DNA of 64,000 nucleotides from Sphingobacterium lumbrici (GCF_006476045.1 NZ_SRZY01000030.1:62001-126000), one strand, 5' to 3'; shown: positions 51,893 through 62,097, numbered from the stretch's first letter. Translations and numbers: made by a program. Notes: generated by a model from the sequence alone, not told the origin.

Positions 51893-53707
51893 TTATTGAT
51901 ATTCTATATTTTGCACCAGTTTTTTATTAATTTGTAGTTCTTCTAACGGTATCGGGAATATATAGTACTTAGGCGTAAATGTTCTCTGATACTGTACCGT
52001 ACTGCTATTGGGCGTAAGGGTCATCACAGGGGGTGCGAATGGATTGAGGGGGTCCTTTGTTATCGTACCATTAAGACAATCATATACATCTTTGATTACC
52101 TCAGGCCCAATTTGCCACCTCACGATATCGAACCAACGCAGGCCCTCGCCCGCCAACTCTACTCTTCTTTCACGGCGCACTAATGCCCTCAATGCGGTCT
52201 GATCGGGATGGGTAGAGGCATCTACCTGTGGCATCCCTGCGCGCTGCCTTACCTTGTTGATCGCATCATACACCGATTGATCTGTTTGCCCGGCTTCTAT
52301 CTTAGCTTCGGCGTAGGTTAATAAGACCTCGGCATAGCGGATCACGATGACATTACCACCTGTGTTGCCTAGTGAATTAAGCCCATAAGCGGTATTCCAG
52401 TAATCATTTAATACACTCAGGTATTTTTTAAAATTATAACCGGTAGTTGAATTGCTAAACCCTTTTTTATAATTGCTGGCGTTTAAGGTGTAGCCGGCAG
52501 CTGTACCACCGCCGCCGCCACCACCAATGATGACTGGACCACCACCACCACCGATGGTACCGCCACCGCCAATAGTGCCGCCGCCACCGCCACCACCAAT
52601 GATGACTGGACCACCACCACCACCAATGATGATTGGACCACCGCCACCACCCGGAGGCGTAATGGGATCGAAAGTAATACCGTTGTAAGACTGGCCAGGG
52701 CAAATAACCGTAGCTGCTAAACGGGGATCCCTGTTTTGATAAGGCTGCAAAGGATCGTAGCTGGCATCCTGATCAATGGTTTTCCCATTCATCGTTTCAA
52801 AGGCATCAACCAAGCTTTGGGTCGCTATAACCCTGCTGCTTCCGACAGGATATAAGGCTAATTGCGCCAACTGCGACTTCTGGTTATAATTTAAGGCGTA
52901 TTGAGACTCAAGGATGATTTCACTATTGATAGCACTGTTTGCAAACTGTGGACGAAACAGGTCCTGAAAATTAGCATACAGGCTATAATTAAAAGGAGCC
53001 GACATCAACTGGTTACAGGTAGCAATACAGTCATCATATTTCTTCGTAAACAATTCGATCCGGGCTTTTAAGGCCAAGGCAGCCCCACGCGTTATACGTC
53101 CTTTATCGTTCGCATTCGTATAGGATAAAGGTAAATCGGGGGTAATGGCTTCCAATTCTGCTAAAACAAAGTTAATTATTTCTTGTTGTGACGATGGTTC
53201 CTGCATACGGGCTTCTACAAGGCTTTGCGTATGCAATACCATGGGCACATTGCGAAAAAACTGCGCCAGAAGGAAATGGCGGTAAGCCCTTAAAAAACGA
53301 GCTTCGGCTATGATGCGTGCTTTATAACCCGGATCAATATTTAAATCATCTGCCCGGTCTATATTTTCGAGGAACCAGTTGCAATAAGTAATGGTTCCAT
53401 AATTATAAATCTCGCTTCCTGTACCAAAAGTTAAAAGCTGATCGTATCTACCAGCGGCAAAACTTTCGGCCGCCTGGTCGTTAAGATTGACACCATTATC
53501 GGTCACGGCATCCCTAAATAGCAGGGGAAATGCCCCAACCGGTTCCCAACTTTTATAACAGCCGGTAATAGCGGCCTGTATATCCTCCTCCGAAGACCAT
53601 AACGTTTTATCTGTGTATTCGGCTAAAGGGGAAAGATCATTTAGTTTTTTGCAGGCGCCCGATCCCAACACGATCAGTAGCAGCCCGATGACATATTTTC
53701 TTTTCAT
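51893..53707 (-). CDS. SusD/RagB-family lipoprotein with glycine-rich insert
   Basis: The preferred ATG at 53707 gives 604 residues with lipoprotein signal MKRKYVIGLLLIVLGSGACKK; an upstream in-frame start would overlap susC. SusD landmarks are FLRAYRHFLLAQFFRNVPMVL, YAEVLLTYAEAKIEAGQ, INKVRQRAGMPQ and RRERRVELAGEGLRWFDIVRWQ. Between the last two regions lies a glycine-rich insert (encoded at about 52505-52650) with PIIIGGGG/PVIIGGGG units. It binds a nutrient at the cell surface together with the SusC protein encoded upstream. The insert is unusual for SusD. Confidence 0.94.
   Translation of the reverse strand: MKRKYVIGLLLIVLGSGACKKLNDLSPLAEYTDKTLWSSEEDIQAAITGCYKSWEPVGAFPLLFRDAVTDNGVNLNDQAAESFAAGRYDQLLTFGTGSEIYNYGTITYCNWFLENIDRADDLNIDPGYKARIIAEARFLRAYRHFLLAQFFRNVPMVLHTQSLVEARMQEPSSQQEIINFVLAELEAITPDLPLSYTNANDKGRITRGAALALKARIELFTKKYDDCIATCNQLMSAPFNYSLYANFQDLFRPQFANSAINSEIILESQYALNYNQKSQLAQLALYPVGSSRVIATQSLVDAFETMNGKTIDQDASYDPLQPYQNRDPRLAATVICPGQSYNGITFDPITPPGGGGGPIIIGGGGGPVIIGGGGGGGTIGGGGTIGGGGGPVIIGGGGGGGTAAGYTLNASNYKKGFSNSTTGYNFKKYLSVLNDYWNTAYGLNSLGNTGGNVIVIRYAEVLLTYAEAKIEAGQTDQSVYDAINKVRQRAGMPQVDASTHPDQTALRALVRRERRVELAGEGLRWFDIVRWQIGPEVIKDVYDCLNGTITKDPLNPFAPPVMTLTPNSSTVQYQRTFTPKYYIFPIPLEELQINKKLVQNIEYQ
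52505..52650 (-). repeat. Glycine-rich minisatellite in susD
   Basis: The tract is built of short G-rich codon units (GGN runs with ATT/GTC ATC ATT) encoding GGGGGPIIIGG and GGGGTIGGGG patterns. The longer related tract at 60712-61015 in the tandem paralog differs in length, showing expansion or contraction by slippage. Confidence 0.85.
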
Positions 53708-53747
53708 ATCCTTATTTTTGATTTTATACATTGGTTTAATAAGTGGA

Positions 53748-56700
53748 TTAAAACTGAACATTGATGCCAAATGAGTGTGATGAAGCTGATGGATAATTCT
53801 GCAGAGAAGCTTCTATCTGTGACGTTTCGGGATCCAGCCATTTCCAAAAGTTTGGTGCATAAGTAAACAGGTTAGTTGTAGCATAAAATACCCGAATTCC
53901 CCTTACAGGTAGATTCCTGATCAGTTTCCCATCTATATTGTAGGCAAGCGAAAGATTTTTCAAGCGGATATAAGAAGCGTCTCGTACCCAAAAAGAGGAG
54001 GTAACACTCTTCGGATTGTTTTGAAGGTTATTCGCAAAGGCACGCGGAAATTCATTGGTCGGGTTCTCAGGTGTCCATCTATCCCAAAAGGCAGGCGTAA
54101 CTTTGTTCTCAAAATCGCCTATAGACCCTAAAGCACCGCCAATATTTACTTTTCGGCCGGCAGAGCCATTAAAACCTATGTTTAAATCAAATCCTTTCCA
54201 AGAACCGTTCAAACGGAGTCCAAAAGAACTGGCAGGAACAGAGTTCCCTAAAAACACCCTGTCTTCTACGGTTATCTTACCATCGCCATTCTGGTCTATG
54301 TACCTGATATCCCCTGGTTTTACTTTGTCATTGATCTTCGCCGACTGATCTACTTCTTCCTGGGTCTGGAAAATACCATCGGCCTCCAATCCAAACAGGC
54401 CACGGTAAGAATAACCCTCAACATTTTGGCTTAAATCCCACATATTAACCGCAATGGCATTACTCAAAAACTTGGTAATCATGTTTTTGTTATAGCTAAA
54501 ATTCCCATTAACTCCCCAGTGAAATTGTCCAATTTTGCTCCGGTAACCTATAATCGCTTCTATACCACGGTTGTCTGTAGAGCCTACATTCTCTGCCGGA
54601 CCTTCGCTATAGCCATAATTAGCAGGTGGTTTTAAGCTCATTAAAATTCCGTTGGTTATTTTGCTATAGGCTTCTACGGTAATGTTCAGCTTATTATTCA
54701 ATAAAACCGCATCAAAACCTAAATTCTTAATGGTAGTGGTTTCCCATTGAATGGTGGGATTACCAGGCAATGTGGGCTGGATATAGGGTACAATCTGGTC
54801 ATTAAAGGAATAATTGCCCGAGGTTATTCTGGTGAGATACCCAAAATTACCGATCGAGCTATTCCCCATCTTACTCCAGGTACCCCTGAATTTCATAAAA
54901 TTAATGATTTTCGACAACTGGGGCGATCTCAGAAAAAAGGGTTCATTGGTGACTACCCACCCCCCCGCAAAGGAAGGGAAAACGCCTGTTCTTTCGTCTG
55001 GAGAAAAACTAGTGGCACCATCTGTTCTAAGGGTACTCTCCATATAGTAACGCTGGTCGTAGTTATACGTTAAACGACCAAATGCCGATTGTTGTACATT
55101 TTCTGAGGGAGCACCACTTAGCTCCTGGCCTTCTGCCGAGCCCATATCCAGTGACTGGATATTATTATTGATGAGATTCAATTTTTTTCCCATCATATTG
55201 CGTTTGTTACCAATACTTTGTGTCCCACCTACCATAAGGGTAATACCATGATTTTTTATTGTCTTTTGGTAATTAACGGTTATTTGAGGGGTTAGACCTA
55301 CCTCTGCATTCATGATTTCCATATAATAGTTTGAAAGCCGCGAGGTAGCCGGATTCATAATCCAGGGAGAGCCTTCGGGTCCGTCAAAATAGGAATAGGT
55401 CTTGGCCGAAAATATCTGTGAATTGGTGTTTTTATAGTTAAAGCCAAAGCTAGGGTTAATACTAAGGCCTTCCAGAGGGGTCCAGTTAAGACCCAAGTTA
55501 CCATTGATGGTCGAGTTTCCGGCTTTATAATACGAGCCCGACTCAAGATCAGCAAGGGGATTAGGCCCATGGGCTGTAGCGTACGCCCCGTTCGGGTATT
55601 TTACCGGTACCATGGGCGATATCCTCCACGCATGCTGCAAAATATCGCTGATGTATCCTGATGCACCACCCGGTTCACGTGCCGGCGCATAGGTAAAGTT
55701 TACTCCTGTATTTATCTTTAGTGTTTTAAACGGGGAACTACTTAAATTAACACGCGATCCATAACGCTTGCTGTTTACCCCGTCTACGTTACCATTCTGG
55801 TTCAAATATTCAAAAGACATCCGGTACATGGTACTATTATCGCCACCCGAAAGATTCAGGCTGTGCTGCTCATTAAAGCCCGCTTTTTGATACACCAATC
55901 CCATCCAGTCTGTATTGGGATAGTTGGGATCGGTACCGTCTTTGTATTTCTGGATTTCTTCGTCCGTATATCTGCGAAGAGGCCTTGCAGGAGTGCCTGA
56001 GCCGGTACCACCAATAATAACACCAGGTGCTCCTCCACTGGTTGACTGCTCATTGTCGATCACCTCGTTTATCAACATGGCCTGCTGCCAGGAAGGTAAA
56101 AATTTAGGCATGTTTGCAATACTCTGCTGCCCCAGATAATATTGGTAATCGACCTTCACTTTACCCTGGGTTCCTTTTTTGGTGGTCACCATGAGTACCC
56201 CATTGGCGGCACGAACACCGTAGATCGCTGCAGCACCATCTTTTAACAGCGAAACGGACTCTACATCCTGTGGGTTCAATAAATTAATATCGCCTTCAAT
56301 ACCATCGATCAGGATCAACGGCATGCTATTGCCGAAATTAAAATCATTCAATATGGTATTGTTAAAAGGAGCGGTTGGTGGCATAGGGCCATCGGCTACC
56401 GTTAACTGAACATGGTTAAGCCCGTTAGAGTTTCCTCTTGTCACCATTTTGTAATTGGATTTGCCGGGCTGTCCGGAACTGTTCATGATCGTCAAACCGG
56501 GAAGTCGCCCGGCTAATATATCAAGCATATTGGTGGTGGTAGGCATCGTCTTGATATCCTCTTCTGTAATGGTAGCAATGGAACCCAGCACGTCTTTTCT
56601 CTTTTGGGTACCATACCCCACCACCACAAGCTCATCGAGATCATTTGGCTGCACCTCCATTTTGATCCTCATTCTTGAAGCAAAATCGGGTTTCACTTCC

Positions 56701-57287
56701 TGGGTTTGATAACCCATATAAGAAATTGTCAGTGTAGCCCCTTCTTCCACTTTTGGCAGCTTAAATTCTCCGTCCTGATTCGTCACCGAACCGGCAACAT
56801 TAAGGGAGTTAACCCTCACAAGTGCCCCCGGAAGCCCGACACCTTTTTCATCTACAACCATTCCGGTAACTTCTTTGCCTTTAACAGCCTCTATCCGAGC
56901 TTCTGCTTGTATGTTTTCAATTTTTTCGTCTTTTAATTTAACGACAATGGTATTGCCCTGAATGGAATAAGTAAGCGGCTGATTGACAAAGCACTGATCA
57001 AGCGCTTGCTTTAACGTAACTGCTTTAACCTGAATGGTCACTGGTAGTGCTTTTTCCATATTGCGCTGAATAAAAAACACACTGTATCCACTTTGTTTTT
57101 CTATAGCCTTTAACACCTTTGTTAAAGGGGCCTTTTTTTCGGAAAGGGTAATCTTTTGTTGAGCAAACCCTGAAACACTCACGAGCATAAAAGCAAAAAA
57201 GAGCAGAAATGCCATATACTTCACGGGCATGAACAACTTATCTTCAGTACCGGACGTTCGATATGAATTTAAAGTACTATTTTTCAT
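53748..57287 (-). CDS. SusC/RagA-family TonB-dependent receptor
   Basis: The preferred ATG at 57287 gives 1179 residues; a longer TTG start is unlikely. The signal is near AFMLVSVSGFAQQ. Then come an STN domain (about 40-115, KITLSEKKAPLTKVLKAIEKQSG), a carboxypeptidase-regulatory-like domain (GMVVDEKGVGLPGALVRV), a plug beginning LVVVGYGTQKRKDVLGS and the barrel, which ends SHSFGINVQF. The STN domain matches the FecR protein encoded just upstream, so the receptor should sense and import a ligand under sigma/FecR control. It is tandemly duplicated at 62098. Confidence 0.97.
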   Translation of the reverse strand: MKNSTLNSYRTSGTEDKLFMPVKYMAFLLFFAFMLVSVSGFAQQKITLSEKKAPLTKVLKAIEKQSGYSVFFIQRNMEKALPVTIQVKAVTLKQALDQCFVNQPLTYSIQGNTIVVKLKDEKIENIQAEARIEAVKGKEVTGMVVDEKGVGLPGALVRVNSLNVAGSVTNQDGEFKLPKVEEGATLTISYMGYQTQEVKPDFASRMRIKMEVQPNDLDELVVVGYGTQKRKDVLGSIATITEEDIKTMPTTTNMLDILAGRLPGLTIMNSSGQPGKSNYKMVTRGNSNGLNHVQLTVADGPMPPTAPFNNTILNDFNFGNSMPLILIDGIEGDINLLNPQDVESVSLLKDGAAAIYGVRAANGVLMVTTKKGTQGKVKVDYQYYLGQQSIANMPKFLPSWQQAMLINEVIDNEQSTSGGAPGVIIGGTGSGTPARPLRRYTDEEIQKYKDGTDPNYPNTDWMGLVYQKAGFNEQHSLNLSGGDNSTMYRMSFEYLNQNGNVDGVNSKRYGSRVNLSSSPFKTLKINTGVNFTYAPAREPGGASGYISDILQHAWRISPMVPVKYPNGAYATAHGPNPLADLESGSYYKAGNSTINGNLGLNWTPLEGLSINPSFGFNYKNTNSQIFSAKTYSYFDGPEGSPWIMNPATSRLSNYYMEIMNAEVGLTPQITVNYQKTIKNHGITLMVGGTQSIGNKRNMMGKKLNLINNNIQSLDMGSAEGQELSGAPSENVQQSAFGRLTYNYDQRYYMESTLRTDGATSFSPDERTGVFPSFAGGWVVTNEPFFLRSPQLSKIINFMKFRGTWSKMGNSSIGNFGYLTRITSGNYSFNDQIVPYIQPTLPGNPTIQWETTTIKNLGFDAVLLNNKLNITVEAYSKITNGILMSLKPPANYGYSEGPAENVGSTDNRGIEAIIGYRSKIGQFHWGVNGNFSYNKNMITKFLSNAIAVNMWDLSQNVEGYSYRGLFGLEADGIFQTQEEVDQSAKINDKVKPGDIRYIDQNGDGKITVEDRVFLGNSVPASSFGLRLNGSWKGFDLNIGFNGSAGRKVNIGGALGSIGDFENKVTPAFWDRWTPENPTNEFPRAFANNLQNNPKSVTSSFWVRDASYIRLKNLSLAYNIDGKLIRNLPVRGIRVFYATTNLFTYAPNFWKWLDPETSQIEASLQNYPSASSHSFGINVQF

Positions 57288-57403
57288 ACACTTTATTAAT
57301 TTAGGGTTCGACAAGAAACATAGCAGGATAAGCCATGTCGCTTTTCGCTTAGTTGATAAAATTATTGATTAGTTTTAAAAGTCGTTTCCGAACTTAATTA
57401 CTG

Positions 57404-57428
57404 CCGGAGGTGGGGTCAACACTTCCGG
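57404..57428 (-). promoter_or_regulatory. susC leader hairpin
   Basis: A stem CCGGA-AGTG ... CAC-TCCGG is preceded by A-rich sequence on the minus strand and lies between fecR and susC. It is comparable in position and form to the hairpin at 14176-14203 in the other susC operon. Confidence 0.4.
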
Positions 57429-57447
57429 TTTTTCTATTAAAAGATAG

Positions 57448-58626
57448 TTACCGGACGATTGTCACCTCCCTTCCCTCTACTTTAAATTTAAGTTCATTGG
57501 TGGCTTCTAATATTTTCACAATATCAGCCAGTGTGTACGCTCTTGGGAAAGACCCTGTAAAATGGACACCTTCAAAATCCCCTTCATAAGAAACTTTAAT
57601 ATTGTACCATCTTTCCAGTTTCCTCATCGAGCTTTCGATATCATCATCCTCGAATATAAACCACCCGTCTTTCCAGTCGACAGCCATTTTTGTATCCACT
57701 TCTTTAACCTGAAAATTTTCAGCTTGAAGTATGGCTTGCTGCCCCGGTTTTAAAATCGCCGATTGACCATTTCCAATAGTCGTTTTTACAGAGCCCTCCA
57801 TAAGGGTGACCTTAATGTCGGGCTCATTTTCATAGGTGTTTATATTAAAATGGGTTCCTAAAACAGTTACTTCCATATCGTCTTTGCTCACTTTAAAAGG
57901 CTTGCGCGCATCGTGTGCTACTTCAAAATAGCCTTCTCCGGTCATCGATACTTTGCGATCGTTGCCACTAAATGCAACCGGGAAACGGAGGGTCGAACCC
58001 GCGTTTAACCAAACCGTGGTCCCATCGGCTAAGGTGATATGCACAACCTTGCTTCCCAGCGGATTGACAAGGGTATTATACACGATGTGGTCATTTGATT
58101 TTGCGGTTTCGCGGTAAACAATTTCTCCGTCATCTGTCTTAATGACATCGGCGCTTCCCTGTTCTGCGAGTGTTCCTTTTGCGAGCTGGTCTAAACGCAC
58201 CTCGCTACCGTCGTCCAGCTTAATAATCGCCATGCTGGTATTTGGCGCTTTGATGTCGAGGGCTGCCAGCAGCACTTGCTGATCGCTTCCGCGGTCGAAC
58301 ACCCACCAACCAAGTCCCAACGTAAGCACAATGGAGGCCGCCACCGCGATTCGCTTCCATCCGCCCCATCCTGCCCTACCTTTAACCGGTATAACAGGGG
58401 TTTGCGGTTCAAACTCTTCCATCAAAAGCTGCATCTTGCCATCCCAATCTATACCGCCATCGCCATTGTATGCCTTTGTTTTTTCCCAGACCATCTTCAG
58501 CCCCTCTTCCAGGGGTTTGTCATCGGTAGATTCTTTGACTAATAAAAAGAATTCTTCCAATTCATCTTTAGAACAGGTGTTGCTGATATATTTTTCAATC
58601 AATATGCGGAGCCGATAGTTCATCAT
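57448..58626 (-). CDS. FecR-family anti-sigma factor
   Basis: The 392-residue protein has a cytoplasmic head of about 90 residues, a transmembrane helix at about 91-110 (KRIAVAASIVLTLGLGWWVF) and a FecR domain (HITLADGTTVWLNAGSTLRFP, GEGYFEVAHDARKPF, VLGTHFNINTY). The C-terminal DUF4974-like part is FEDDDIESSMRKLERWYNIKVSYEG. It precedes susC on the same strand. No ECF sigma gene lies directly upstream within the window; that space is occupied by the second copy of the susC-susD-tlpA block. The partner sigma is presumably beyond the right edge or elsewhere. Confidence 0.95.
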   Translation of the reverse strand: MMNYRLRILIEKYISNTCSKDELEEFFLLVKESTDDKPLEEGLKMVWEKTKAYNGDGGIDWDGKMQLLMEEFEPQTPVIPVKGRAGWGGWKRIAVAASIVLTLGLGWWVFDRGSDQQVLLAALDIKAPNTSMAIIKLDDGSEVRLDQLAKGTLAEQGSADVIKTDDGEIVYRETAKSNDHIVYNTLVNPLGSKVVHITLADGTTVWLNAGSTLRFPVAFSGNDRKVSMTGEGYFEVAHDARKPFKVSKDDMEVTVLGTHFNINTYENEPDIKVTLMEGSVKTTIGNGQSAILKPGQQAILQAENFQVKEVDTKMAVDWKDGWFIFEDDDIESSMRKLERWYNIKVSYEGDFEGVHFTGSFPRAYTLADIVKILEATNELKFKVEGREVTIVR

Positions 58627-59030
58627 AATATTTTTTGCGTATAAAAAGGCTTATAATTACATGACGAAAAAAACAACAGGCTACTACTACTCCGGATTAA
58701 ATAATTATTAATTATTTGTACTTAAAATAGGTTAATGGTGGGGTATTTGATGTTTTAACGGTGTTATATTGTTACATATACAACTCATTAACAATATCTT
58801 ATAATTTAATTGTCTTCAGAATATTTTTTGGAAAATAGTTGTGATTTTTTTCAGAAAAAGTTCTGAAAAAGCCTTCGTTCCGTAGCCGGTACACCACGGA
58901 TTGGTTATTTCTTACAGAAAGACTGTGTAATAGTGAATGAAGAATTGCTTACTAGCAAGGCCAAATCCTGCCCGGAAAACTGAGCAATCAATTGAGGTAT
59001 CTGTGGAACAGGGAGTAGAATAATGAATTA
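58627..59030. other. Non-coding gap upstream of fecR
   Basis: About 400 nt of AT-rich sequence has no coding frame of quality. It separates fecR from the broken tlpA-like copy and should hold the fecR promoter on the minus strand. I could not identify a clear TAnnTTTG element. The left-hand part is very AT-rich; a short inverted piece, CAGAAAAAGTTCTGAAAAAG, lies near 58852. Confidence 0.5.
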
Positions 59031-59058
59031 TACCGCCTGCCATAAAAAGCAGGCGGTA
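59031..59058 (-). terminator. Intercistronic hairpin, copy 2
   Basis: This is an identical copy of the 10-bp hairpin at 50485-50512 and marks the downstream border of the duplicated block. With the gene before it broken, it probably ends the upstream susCD transcript. Confidence 0.65.
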
Positions 59059-59074
59059 AAATATATGCTATTTT

Positions 59075-60053
59075 CTATTTTAATACGCTGTCTATAGCCT
59101 TTTTCAAATGCTCGCCGATCTTGTCGGAACCGCCCATTTCAAAAAAACTAACTTTTGAATCCTTATCGATCACAAAAGCGCCTTCCAAACCCTCAGGGGT
59201 GCTTACCGTTTGTTGGAAGGAGGCTGTAGACTGCATGCTGCCACCATTAGTCTCCATCGCTGCTAGCAGCAACCTCTTCAATAAGGGCTGTTGCCGTCAC
59301 CGTTTGCCCTCTTCCTTTTTTCTCCGCCAAGGTTGCCGGAACGAAAACGGAGACCTTGATCAGGCCCGTCTCGTCTTTATAATGCACTATCGAAAAATTC
59401 ACATCGTTCATATATTTATCTACGGTCGGGTTTGGCGTTTTCCCATCCGGCAAGAAATAAGGAATAAATTTCCCCTTTTCGTCATAAAGGGCTGTTCTGG
59501 AAGGATTGAACATGACAATACCCGGCCCTAATTTGGCTGGTTTTTTGGTCAGGCCTTTTAGCGCATCTTCCAGCGTTCTGTTTGGATCAAATTGCAGGGG
59601 CATGTACTTGTCGGGACTACTCAAATCGGGTGCATTCGGATCTACTCCGCCCGGAAAATCCTCCCAACCCATTGATTCCTTAATCAATTTCAGTGCCTGC
59701 CGTTCATCGGGCGTACACTTGCGTACCAACACGGCCAAAACGGTATTTCTATCGCTTGGGTTTACATAGGAAACCTTGATATAATCGATACCATCCGTAT
59801 ATCGCATCAAATCTGACAAGGTAATTTGACTACCGTCTTCGAAATAAATCTCTTCATTGTTTTCTATATCGAAACTCTTGTCGTGTTCGGGCGTAGTTTT
59901 AAACGGATCTAAGGGAACCAACCCTTTTAACTGTTCGATTTTATCGGCCGGCTTAGCCTCTTGTGCTTTCAGGCTTACTCCAAAAGCAAGGAATAAGACC
60001 AACAGGGAAAGGGATATCAGATTTTTTGTTTTCATTGTTTTCATTGTTTTCAT
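59075..60053 (-). pseudogene. Broken copy of the tlpA-like gene (CKPC type)
   Basis: The first 260 codons match the intact gene at 50529-51821 almost exactly. A 2-nt loss near 59255 (plus strand ACCATTAGTCTCC against ACCATTATTGTCTCC) shifts the frame, giving an early stop after EEVAASSDGD. A larger deletion then joins the region coding EGVEGVF directly to VIDKDSK, removing the entire thioredoxin core including CKPC. The remaining 3' fragment (59075-59281 frame) still encodes the original C-terminal end. The gene should produce no redox protein. Confidence 0.92.
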
Positions 60054-60099
60054 TGTCTTCGTGTTTTTATTAATGTTTAATTATTTAACTGCTTTTGAT

Positions 60100-62067
60100 T
60101 TATCGATATTCTGCATGCTGTACCAAGTTGAAATTGTTAGTCAGCTCCTTTTGCGGTATTGGTAATACATAGTATTTAGGCGTAAATGTTCTCGAATACT
60201 GTACCGTGCTGCTATTGGGTGTAAGGATCATAATAGGCTCTGCGAATGGATTGAGGGGGTTCTTCGTTATCGTACCATCGAGGCAATCATATACATTTTT
60301 GATGACCTCAGGGCCAATTTGCCACCGCACGATATCGAACCAACGCAGGCCTTCGCCCGCCAACTCTACTCTTCTTTCGCGGCGCACCAACTCGCGCATC
60401 GCTGTTTGGCCTGAATGTGTAGTCGCATTTACCTGTGGCATCCCTGCGCGCTCCCTTACCTTATTGATCGCATCATATACCGATTGATCTATTTGCCCGG
60501 ATTCTATCTTAGCTTCGGCGTAGGTTAATAAGACCTCGGCATAGCGGATCACGATGACATTACCACCTGTGTTGCCTAGTGAAGTAAGCCCATAAGCGGT
60601 ATTCCAGTAATCATTTAATACACTCAGGTATTTTTTAAAATTATAACCGGTACGTGAATTCCTAAAACCCCTTTTATAATTGCTATCGGTTAAGGTGTAG
60701 CCGGTAGCTGTACCTCCGCCAACGGGAGTTGCACCGCCACCGCCAACAGTACCACTACCGCCTTCACCGCCGATAGTACCACCGCCTTCACCACCGATAG
60801 TACCACCGCCACCGCCGATAGTACCACCGCCTTCACCGCCGATAGTACCACCACCACCGCCGATAGTACCACCGCCTTCACCACCGATAGTACCACCGCC
60901 ACCACCGATAGTACCACCGCCTTCACCACCGATAGTACCACCGCCTTCACCACCACCAATGATGACTGGACCACCACCACCAATGATGATTGGACCACCA
61001 CCACCACCAGGAGGCGTAATGGGATCGAAAGTAATACCGTTGTAAGACTGACCAGGGTAAATAACCGTAGCTGCTAAACGGGGATCCCTGTTTTTATAAG
61101 GCTGTAATGGATTGTAAGTAGGGTCCTGGTCAATGGTTTTCCCATTCATCGTCTCAAAGGCATCAACCAAACTAGGGGTAACAACAACACTACTTGTGCC
61201 TGCAGGATATATGGCCAGATCGTATAATTCTTTCTTTTCTGCATAATTTACCATATATTGGGCATCAAGGATCACCTCATTGTTCGTAGCACTGCTTTCA
61301 AACTGCGGACGAAACAGGTCCTGAAAATTAGCATACAGGCTATAATTAAAAGGAGCCGACATCAATTGGTTACAGGTAGCAATACAGGCATCATATTTCT
61401 TCGTAAACAATTCGATCCGGGCTTTTAAGGCCAATGCAGCCCCACGGGTAATGCGGCCTTTATCTTTATCTTCGGTGTAGGCCACGGGTAAATCAGCTAC
61501 GATGGCTTCCAATTCTGCTAAAACAAAGTTAAATACTTCTTGTTGAGAAGCCTGTTTTTGTACACGGGCTTTATCAACCGTTTGGGTATGCAATACCAAG
61601 GGTACATCACGAAAAAACTGCGCTAAAAGGGCATGGCGGTAAGCCCTTAAAAAGCGGGCTTCTGCTATGATTCGCGCTTTATAAGCTGCACCGATAAGAT
61701 CAACATCTGCGAGGTCTATATTTTCGAGAAACCAGTTGCAGTTGTTAATGCATACGTAATTATAAAGATCACCCGATGGAGCAGAGGCTAAAGTTGGCTC
61801 GTAGGTCCCTGCTGCAAAGCTTTCGTACATTTTACCGGCAATATTGCTGTGTACTGCATTATCGCTAAAACAATCCCAAAACAGCAAAGGGGTTTCAACC
61901 GGCTGCCATTTCACGTAGCAGCCGGTAATAGCTGATTCTACATCTTCCTTGGTCGAAAAAACAGTTTTATCTGTGTATTCTCCCATAGGTGTAAGATCAT
62001 TTAATTTTTTACAGGCGCCCGATCCCAACGTGATCAGCAGCAGCCCGATAATATATTTTCTTTTCAT
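60100..62067 (-). CDS. SusD/RagB-family lipoprotein with long glycine-rich insert
   Basis: This 655-residue tandem paralog of the 51893-53707 product has lipoprotein signal LLLITLGSGACKK. It has the same SusD blocks (FLRAYRHALLAQFFRDVPLVL, YAEVLLTYAEAKIESGQ, RRERRVELAGEGLRWFDIVRWQ) and a glycine-rich insert roughly twice as long, made of TIGGEGGG and TIGGGGG units. The N-terminal third diverges from the paralog more than the C-terminal part, implying different ligand preference or partial gene conversion. It should partner with the SusC protein encoded upstream at the right edge. Confidence 0.93.
   Translation of the reverse strand: MKRKYIIGLLLITLGSGACKKLNDLTPMGEYTDKTVFSTKEDVESAITGCYVKWQPVETPLLFWDCFSDNAVHSNIAGKMYESFAAGTYEPTLASAPSGDLYNYVCINNCNWFLENIDLADVDLIGAAYKARIIAEARFLRAYRHALLAQFFRDVPLVLHTQTVDKARVQKQASQQEVFNFVLAELEAIVADLPVAYTEDKDKGRITRGAALALKARIELFTKKYDACIATCNQLMSAPFNYSLYANFQDLFRPQFESSATNNEVILDAQYMVNYAEKKELYDLAIYPAGTSSVVVTPSLVDAFETMNGKTIDQDPTYNPLQPYKNRDPRLAATVIYPGQSYNGITFDPITPPGGGGGPIIIGGGGPVIIGGGEGGGTIGGEGGGTIGGGGGTIGGEGGGTIGGGGGTIGGEGGGTIGGGGGTIGGEGGGTIGGEGGSGTVGGGGATPVGGGTATGYTLTDSNYKRGFRNSRTGYNFKKYLSVLNDYWNTAYGLTSLGNTGGNVIVIRYAEVLLTYAEAKIESGQIDQSVYDAINKVRERAGMPQVNATTHSGQTAMRELVRRERRVELAGEGLRWFDIVRWQIGPEVIKNVYDCLDGTITKNPLNPFAEPIMILTPNSSTVQYSRTFTPKYYVLPIPQKELTNNFNLVQHAEYR
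60712..61015 (-). repeat. Glycine-rich minisatellite in second susD
   Basis: The region alternates 24-bp units (TIGGEGGG) and 21-bp units (TIGGGGG), giving a 45-bp higher-order period repeated several times. A frame on the same strand in another phase (VVVVQSSLVVV) is a shadow of the repeat. The tract is longer than its counterpart at 52505-52650. Confidence 0.88.
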
Positions 62068-62097
62068 ATCCTTATTTTTGTTTTTATAACAGGTGAA

